A stretch of DNA of 64,000 nt from Prostheceraeus crozeri (taxonomy: Eukaryota > Platyhelminthes > Polycladida > Euryleptidae): NCBI GenBank assembly GCA_907163375.1, contig CAJQUW010007256.1, positions 239,378 through 303,377 of the forward strand, read 5' to 3'. The notes beneath the pieces were generated by a model that was not told the DNA's origin, ran no database searches, and worked only from the letters and a program-made list of their open reading frames with translations. Positions 57,150-64,000 of this stretch are shown one piece after another. Numbering within the stretch: position 1 is the first letter of the stretch; every line of letters begins with the position of its first letter. The position numbers and the translations under genes were made by a program.

Positions 57150-58672
57150 AATAATTGCAACATAGAGAGATTCAGAGGGATAAATGTCTTTTTTCATGAA
57201 CTTCATCATTGTCATAATTCTGAAGACTGGGAGCAATAACACCACTTGTACCCTGTTCAGTGGAACCGTGGGGAAATGATCGTTGTGAATCATGTTTCAC
57301 AATGATTTTATCTTCATGTAAATGTTTTGCCATAGACAAGTGCTTTCAGTTGTCAAATTATTCAAAATAAATGACTTATCCTGAAGCGGAGCGGTCAAAT
57401 CTGCCAGTTGCAGATAGAATGCACTTGTATTTGGCTTGTATGAAGAATGAATGGATGACAAGGAAAATTGACTTAAGAGGCTTGTTCCTTTGCTAGGTCT
57501 GTGAAACTAGAATTACTGTGAACAAGAGTTGACATACATGCAATAGTGCAACAATTCCAATTCTTACAATTTAGTGCTGATACACGACTATTTGGATGTG
57601 AGACAATCGAAACACTCATTTTGACATATTCAAATATTTTTAGGAATATGTATCGGTGTGTCAAGTGAAGCTAGAATATGCTGTCAACATAAAAACATGA
57701 CTTGAAACGTAAAAATTTCCACCCACGTCTGAATAATGAGTACATGACATGTAGTGCATCACTTCAATTCGCATGTTCCTAATATTAATATTTAACAACC
57801 AAAACGCAGATTTGGCTGGTCTCTGTGCGCTTATTTATTTCATTAGGTTTTATGTAGGATTTCATTTGTTTCCATTATAGCAGATCTCTACGGAAGACAT
57901 TTCGTACCTTTGCTTTCAAGTCGAGTGTTGGTCTTGACTCATGTACATTTTGGTGAATGTGGTATAGATGTTATTACCTCGTAAAGCTCCAGCATGCTTT
58001 TAGTTTTTGTTTCAGAGGACAACTGGTCACCCATTCAAATGATGTTGCTGCATAACTTATTTTCTTATAAATATGTTTTGCACTTTTGAAACATATGGAA
58101 TGTTCCATACTTTGCTTCAAGTAGAGGCTTCTCTAATTTATTGAAATAGAAAGTCCTTTTTGAGTCGCATAAGTATGGCCTACGTAGGCCGAAAGAGCTC
58201 GTGCCTAAAAGAAGAGGAGTCTTCTATTCGAACAAATTAGGGAAGCCCCTCTTGAATCAAAAAATGCTTTGTATTCTTCTGTTCCGTTATATGAAAGCTT
58301 AAATTTACTCGATTTGATCGTCTGTTTGAAAGGGCTGGCAGAGTGATAAATCCGATGATATTCTGTTAAGATGAAATCCTCATCAGAAAGGTTGCCCTGC
58401 GTTGACGGCATAAATCTAGTTTCTGAGTGGAGAGAATTATCGTGGATGAAGATCGTAATTCGCCACTGTGTATGTAGTATGAATGGAATCGTTTGGGGCT
58501 CAGTACTCGTTTGCCCGTAGCTTGCGTATAATGAACGTATAATGCTGGCTTTTAATTACTGATAATTTGCTTCAGTAGTTAAGCTTGACGGTTATTGCTA
58601 TGTTGTCTTGGAGGATGAAGCTATCGGATTCTCTTACGCGGGTTCTTCAATTGAGTTAAGTGGTTCTGTCGC
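57150..58672. other. No gene seen
   Basis: Long stretch 3' of the MTG1-like gene without motif-bearing frames or bounded repeats. Confidence 0.4.
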
Positions 58673-58745
58673 TCGTCGACAGTTCAGTTGGTAGAGCGTT
58701 GGCCTAGAATGCCAGAGGTCGATGGTTCAAATCCTCTAAGACGCA
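58673..58745 (+). pseudogene. tRNA-like sequence (pseudo-tRNA or SINE head)
   Basis: It has an A-box-like TCAGTTGGTAGAGCG and a B-box GGTTCAAATCC. The D stem (GTTC/GAGC) and anticodon stem (TTGGC/GCCAG) pair well around the loop CTAGAAT, which would place AGA as anticodon. The T stem has two mismatches and the acceptor stem pairs at only four positions, with C instead of T at position 8. An AGA anticodon implies serine, but the long variable arm is absent. It is a decayed tRNA or the head of a SINE. Confidence 0.5.
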
Positions 58746-59361
58746 CAGTTATTTTCCGTCCGCTGAATTGATCTTTTGGTAGTTGACCAGTCTGTAAGAG
58801 AGATGAGCCATAACCGTCGATTCATAATGTAACTCTCGACGAATTATACAGCGACTTTTAAATAGAAATGACAATAATATAAATCGTAATAATTCGTGAA
58901 AAGAACTGCAAATAATTTATCGTGAACAGGGTTTAACACGGGAATTCCTGACGATTTCGAGTCTCGATTCCCGGGAAATTGGAGAAAAATTTTAATCACT
59001 GAATAAGTGGAAAAGACTATTTGATTGCTTTATTATCTTCTTTTTCCTTGCGTTAATCCTGTATGGATGCAGAGTCAGCAGTTTTGCTAATTTGTCTCCA
59101 TTTCGCGCGATCGAGTGTATTATTCTTACAAACTAGTCACTATATTATAATAGCATTCGTCTTATAGTCAATCGTCTTGCCCACAAATAGGAATTGTAGC
59201 TATTGCAATCCTCCAATAAGAGATACGTGAAGGCCATCTTCTACCAGGTTTTCAGATCTGTATATGACTCGTAAATTTTGATAAATCACCCACAGAAAAG
59301 CATCACATGCTAGTCTATATGTGTACTTTCTTATGTTTGCATGCAACATTTTATACAAATG
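58746..59361. other. No gene seen
   Basis: Flank of the tRNA-like sequence; it may contain the body of a SINE, but no second copy in this window confirms it. Confidence 0.35.
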
Positions 59362-60167
59362 CAGGGGTCTCACTCGGCAAAAAATCAAAAAATAGCAAAA
59401 ATTTAAGAATGTGGCAAAAAATGGCAAAAAATCTGGGATTTTTTACTAGTATCAGCAGTAATTATTTTCTTATTGATATCTCTGTGGTCTAATTCTTAAA
59501 TGGTGTAGTGGAAATTTCTAGCAATCCATAATTCAGCACGTAATTTTGCTGCATGCTTTCATTTCAGTCACTGATTACTTCGATATTTTCGGATTCTGTC
59601 GTCATCAAATCTGGATAAGGATTCATAACAAACTGCTACTAGCTGCAGTTTTTTTTTAGTTTTTTAGATTTTGGGATTGTTTGGACTTTGAAGGATATGA
59701 AGTTGATTAAAATTTCAAATTGTTACATTTGTTCGTTGATATTTTGTTGATTTTCATCTAATAATACAGATTTTTATTATCACGTGATCAGAGTATTTTG
59801 ATGTAGAATGACTTAAATAGCATTTATACTCAGGTTGAACAATTTAACTCGTCTTGCATTTGACTTCCGTAGCTAGGTCAATGCTAAAATGTTACTGGGA
59901 AAATAACTTGCAATTAAGGACTACTTAACCGAAGACGAATGTTTTTAGTGGACGATAGGTACTCGAAAAAATCGTATAAGTGTCATATAGGGACTGCATC
60001 CTGAAAAGAAAAAAGTCGATTTTATCGTGGTGAATACTTCATGGTGCACTATTCACTCAAGTCATTTAGTTTTTTCCATTTTAGAAGAAAAATAAGGGGC
60101 AAAAAATTTTTTGCCACCCTAGCAAAAAAATTGGCAAAAAATCCAAAATTTTGGAGTGAGACCCCTG
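59362..60167. mobile_element. hAT-like non-autonomous element, 806 bp
   Basis: Inverted ends CAGGGGTCTCACTC and GAGTGAGACCCCTG, with repeated subterminal GGCAAAAAAT words at both ends. CAGGGG termini and subterminal repeats are typical of hAT elements. The flanks share only CAAAT, so the target duplication is not clean. No transposase is encoded. Confidence 0.75.
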
Positions 60168-60170
60168 CAA

Positions 60171-60201
<31 letters not shown>
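60171..60201. repeat. Microsatellite (AT)n (TATG)n
   Basis: An alternating AT run followed by GTATGTATGTAT, immediately right of the hAT-like element. Confidence 0.9.
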
Positions 60202-60203
<2 letters not shown>

Positions 60204-60239
60204 AAGTATGGAGTCAATTCCTTTCTCATTAATAGTTAT

Positions 60240-60548
60240 TTTGTTTTGCTTTTCTTGATTTCAAGGTCTACAAGACCTGACTGGTACGTTTCGTTTAATT
60301 TCCTTCTTGATGTTGATCTTTTCTACTGATCTTCGTGTAGTTTGGTAGTAACTGATTTTCTTTGCATATTGAAATGAATTGAATGTTTTTATCTAATTTC
60401 ACGAATTTGTGTAGTCTTTTCTGTTTTCTAAATTCATACTTTTCTGTTGTTGTCAACGTTTTTAGAATTATGAACGAATAGCATTTTACTGCGAAGCATT
60501 TATTTAGCGACGTTTCGATCTCTTTTGCACGGACCATTTTCAAGCTTG
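60240..60548 (-). pseudogene. Penelope-like element 5' fragment
   Basis: The minus strand carries a junction block (ATGGTCCGTGCAAAAGAGAT then CGAAACGTCG) and then a frame containing RLHKFVKLDKNIQFISICKE and NQLLPNYTKI. This resembles the N-terminal basic region of PLE proteins that follows the terminal repeat. Only the first part of the ORF is present. It may belong to a different PLE family from the copy at 22172. Confidence 0.5.
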
Positions 60549-61677
60549 CATAATGAAAATATAATACACAACATAATACTTATATATAATGAAGCTTTTA
60601 GAAGCAGAGATTTAATAGTAAAGTGCAAGCCATCTTTGCCAGGCTTGGATTAAATGTCTGATTGTAGTTATAATTGAATTGCACTTAAACACTTTTTCTA
60701 GCATTTGTATTCGAATTTTGGACTTGGTGAATATTTATATCTGTATTTTTGAATTCCTTAAGCATCTTATTTGTATTTATGTGTCTGTATTTGGACGATT
60801 TGAAAGAGAAATGTTTGTATTCGAATTTGTAAAAATGTCATTTGTTTCCACTTTGATCACCGCTGGTCAGGTCTAGACTGAGTGAGTTGGACGACTATTC
60901 TCTTCAACTTGCTTTGCGACTTTTTAAAAGATGACAGTAACCCAACAAGATCAATTCAGCATTTATGCAACAATTCAGTGATAACATTAATGAAAATGGT
61001 TATGATCCCGAGAAATTGTGGGATAATTTTCAACAGGTGATGAAATAATGGACAAAAGAGATCTTAAATACATGCACACACAAAAAAATGTAATAATAAA
61101 AAGCAATGATAACAAAAACAGATAGGGAATAAAGTTAAGATGCTACCTTAGCACCGGCTTGACTAACACAAAGGGGCGATCGCACATAAGCAGTGTTAGA
61201 TAGTGAGTTGATAGTGACAAGCAAATTTTAACCTAGCAGTGTTTCTGTGTAGTCGCTCCAGGGTATTACCCCTGGCAATGGCGATAACGATTCGCTGCTT
61301 CCGCCAAAAAGTTTATCTTGGCTCTCCTGTGGCCTCTGATATGCGACTGTCGACTTCTTAACTGATTAATTGGTTACTTGAAACCGATTTATTCCATAAA
61401 ACCTTCGGAAAGTTATTCTATTTCGTTACAGTAGAATGACGACATCATTTTCATTCCATTGCCGACTACAAATCGACTATTAATCAAGTTATGTTCATCA
61501 ATCTTCTTTGTTATCTTTGATGGCAACCAACATGTTGAGGTTACTCCACGCACGTATCAAGTACAGTTCCATCTTTTCGAAAAAATGGAAGAGTTAAATG
61601 AAGTGATATAAGCGATAACATTGATCAAATCACAATTGTGTGAATTCGAAAATGATATGATGATCATTGTCTTGCAG
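60549..61677. other. No gene assigned; upstream of SMIM15-like gene
   Basis: It probably holds the promoter, 5' UTR exon and intron of the SMIM15-like gene. No TATA element can be assigned with confidence, and no motif-bearing frame is seen. Confidence 0.35.
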
Positions 61678-61689
61678 GATCCGATCCAA

Positions 61690-61980
61690 ATGAATCAGGA
61701 TACAAGTGGTGCAGATCCTTCCAGCACGGATACAACCCTCGATAACACATGGAAAGGATGGGCCGCTGGACTTCTGCGAGAGACTCTTATCTTTGCAGCG
61801 AAAAACCCATGGACATTTGTTTACACAGTTCTGTTGGTACTTTCTCCACTTTTCCTCATTTCCGCTATTTGTGCTTACAAATTAGCGAGAGAGATCGATG
61901 CTCGGGAAAAGGAGAAGAAGAAGAAGGCACGTCGTGAACATAATATTGCGAAATCTCGCCGACATGCGAAGGCAGACTAA
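61690..61980 (+). CDS. SMIM15: Small integral membrane protein 15-like
   Basis: A 96-residue frame beginning MNQDTSGADPSS, downstream of the acceptor GTCTTGCAG (61677). One transmembrane segment is clear (FVYTVLLVLSPLFLISAICA), followed by KLAREIDAREKEKKKKARRE and NIAKSRR. That C-terminal pattern (KLA..I.AREKE.KKK, then ENIAK or HNIAK) is the hallmark of SMIM15, a conserved single-pass protein of unclear function. The N-terminus is longer than usual (vertebrate SMIM15 is about 74 residues) and has a hydrophilic extension. The start is the first ATG of the exon, so a 5' UTR exon is implied. Confidence 0.85.
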   Translation: MNQDTSGADPSSTDTTLDNTWKGWAAGLLRETLIFAAKNPWTFVYTVLLVLSPLFLISAICAYKLAREIDAREKEKKKKARREHNIAKSRRHAKAD

Positions 61981-62429
61981 CATTCCAATACTGAAACACT
62001 GACAGGTCTTTGATACCTTTCAATCATTTATCGATTACGTAGCTACCTTCAATCCTCGCATATTCAGATGTGCAATTGTAAATTATTCAAGCTTGTTATA
62101 TAAATATATCATTAGATAACAGGCCATCGTTTTCATTCAGATAATATGTACTCTTACTAAGTAGCCAGTAACTCAACTTTATAGAGAAAGAATATCGCAA
62201 AAGGTTTCATTGTACCGATATATTTCGCCGGCTCTCTACGGGATGCACTCCGGAATGACAAGCAAGGTATGATGTGAACACATGCAACGGTCAGCAGGCA
62301 ATCATATGACGCAGCATGACATGACTGATGCGTAACGAGACGAGACGAGAAATCATTAAAGTTAAGACTAATGATAAAGCTACCAAGGTAAGGAAAAGGT
62401 AAAAACTGTCTCCTTCTGGACGAGAAGGT

Positions 62430-62640
62430 CTGTCTTCGATCTGTAAATATGTTGAGCCTCAAATGCAGCAAGATGAAGCTTACACCTTCCTCTCTTCAAC
62501 AAAGAGAATTCTGAGGAGGGAACACAGCCACATCGAAGAAGCTGCCGCAGGCATCGCTGAATTTGTAGAGGACGTTCGATTCCGAAGTGATTGGAAGTCT
62601 GTCATTGAGGCTCGAACTCCAGATTGCTTTGGTCACTGAG
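62430..62640 (+). other. Coding-like segment, unassigned
   Basis: An open frame reads SSICKYVEPQMQQDEAYTFL, RREHSHIEEAAAGIAEFVED and RSDWKSVIEARTPDCFGH, ends in TGA, and remains open for 33 more codons beyond it. Composition is protein-like. A possible acceptor (CAAATGCAG) lies within. Not recognised; it may be an exon or an old relic. Confidence 0.3.
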
Positions 62641-62714
62641 ATAACGCGAACGGTGACAGCGTAGAATACGGCTACAATTTCTTTGGAGAGCTTCTTCTTG
62701 AGCCTGGAATTTTG

Positions 62715-64000
62715 TAGGAAATAATAATAATAATAATAATTGTATTTGATTCAAGGAAAAAAATACAGAGCCCAACTAAAGGGCTAACCAGGCATATCAT
62801 GATAGAAGAGTTATACACAAGTTGTCAAGCTATTGGTGTGGAGTCACGGAATGAAAGAAAAAGTGTTAATAAGAGAGCGTACATTGTTTCCAGTAATTAC
62901 CAAATATCAAGTCTTTGAAATAACCTCTCAATACCTACTTTGAATTTTGAAACGGATTCAACATTTATTTCTGCATCTGACAGCATATTCCAGTATTGGG
63001 CAATTCCTGCTGGACCAGTGAAAAAATAATTGCGATAATTGTGATGGCAGCGGCTTGTGTAAAGTCGGAAGTGATTACCTCGAGTTGAGGAGTTTGTTAC
63101 AACATCAAAGAGCTTGAAAATATCGAGGTCAACGTACCCATGGACAGCTTTATACAAGAAAATGAGATGATATCGAATTCGACGAGCCTGCAATGACTGA
63201 ATCTTCAAATTATATAGCCGCTCACGATAAGGGAGATGTCCAAAGCCAGGTAGTCTTTTAGTCATTCGTCTTTGCACACTTTCAACAAGTTTGATATTTC
63301 TCTGTGTATAAGGCTGCCAAAGTATGTTACCAAACTCCAATATACTTCTTATGTCTTATATACTGACGTATGTCTTATATAGATTGATTGATGCATGTAT
63401 ATCCCGTTGTGAGAATGAACGGGAAATCATGCCAAGCATTCGACGTGCTTTATTAACAGTCAGGGAAACATGTTCATAAAATGAAAGTCTATCATTGATA
63501 GTTATTCCCAAATCTTTGAAAATTCTAGTAGCAGGGATCGTTCTGTTGCACAGTATATATGATTGTCGCATATCCGATGTTCTAGTACCAAAATTAACAA
63601 CACAACTTTTACTTACATTCAAGTTCAAACCGTTGTCAGTATTCCACCTTTCGAGTCGATCTTGATCTTGCTGATGTTGCGCATGATTCTCGGATTCACT
63701 GGAGCCTCTAGACCATTCAAATGCAATTTTAATATCATCGGCATACTTCACAATCTTGCCCCATACTATTGCTTCGTCAAGGTCATTAGTGTATAACGTA
63801 AACAGAATCGGGCCTATGACAGAAACCTGAATTACCCCACTCATTATTACACGTGGGGATGAGACATGGCCTTTGAACAAAACTGATTGAGTTCGCTGAT
63901 GAAAATAGTTCTTCAGAACCCAACGCAACATAGTTGAACCAAATCCATAATATTGTAATTTGGACAAAAGGCGATCATGAGGTATGCTTTCAAAAGCTTT
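62715..64000 (-). mobile_element. LINE with reverse transcriptase, runs off the window
   Basis: The 3' end lies at (AAT)n, 62717-62740. The minus strand encodes two nearly intact frames. 63967-63356 carries the RT palm: WVLKNYFHQRTQSVLFKGH, GVIQVSVIGPILFTLYTNDL, and YADDIKIAF with the catalytic Asp pair. 63340-62897 carries the C-terminal region (MEFGNILWQPYTQRNIKLVE, MTKRLPGFGHLPYRERLYNL). Only one break separates them. The usual G-V-P-Q-G is GVIQV here. It is the best-preserved LINE in the window and continues past 64000. Confidence 0.85.

Overview
This is a window of an AT-rich animal nuclear genome, most likely a non-vertebrate. Spliced exons with GT/AG borders, a mitochondrial GTPase gene (MTG1-like) and a SMIM15-like gene show it is metazoan. 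The transposons are those of an invertebrate: LINEs, a Penelope-like element (PLE), copia, Tc1/mariner, hAT and pogo/Tigger. The species cannot be named from the sequence. There are no bacterial features and no CRISPR array.

The main result is a pair of paralogous, divergently transcribed multi-exon genes, here called ZFA (minus strand, exons at 19381-19574, 14096-14235 and 7313-8556) and ZFB (plus strand, exons at 34724-34904, 41598-41758 and 47563-49007). All three coding exons correspond in order, strand, intron phase (2 then 1) and protein motifs. Joined, they give uninterrupted frames of about 520 and 594 codons. The proteins have a short conserved N-terminal module, a Cys-rich middle module, three C2H2-like zinc fingers, a FLYWCH/MULE-N-terminal-like Cys/His module, an acidic linker and a conserved C-terminal box. 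They look like an uncharacterised, possibly transposon-derived, family of DNA-binding proteins. Naive ORF starts in the last exons fall inside introns.

Layout: 0.1-0.9 kb is one copy of a segmental duplication whose partner is at 54.4-55.3 kb. 1.4-6.4 kb holds a hAT relic, an 8-bp-target-site MITE with a nested insertion, and a foldback. 7.3-19.6 kb is ZFA, whose introns carry an 800-bp-armed inverted pair of MITEs, a hAT copy, a LINE and another MITE. 19.6-34.7 kb lies between the paired genes and holds LINE, PLE and mariner copies and a possible two-exon secreted peptide gene at 28.9-29.6 kb. 34.7-49.0 kb is ZFB, whose introns carry copia, hAT with an internal pogo/Tigger relic, MITEs, a Tigger element with intact ends and a LINE. 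49-55 kb is mainly relics. 55.6-62 kb holds the two recognisable housekeeping genes, MTG1-like and SMIM15-like, both on the plus strand, with MITE and PLE fragments between. A LINE runs off the right edge.

The MTG1 and SMIM15 homologues act separately (mitochondrial ribosome and a membrane respectively); nothing links them functionally to the zinc-finger pair. Exon joins are inferred from splice signals, phase and paralogy, not from transcripts.
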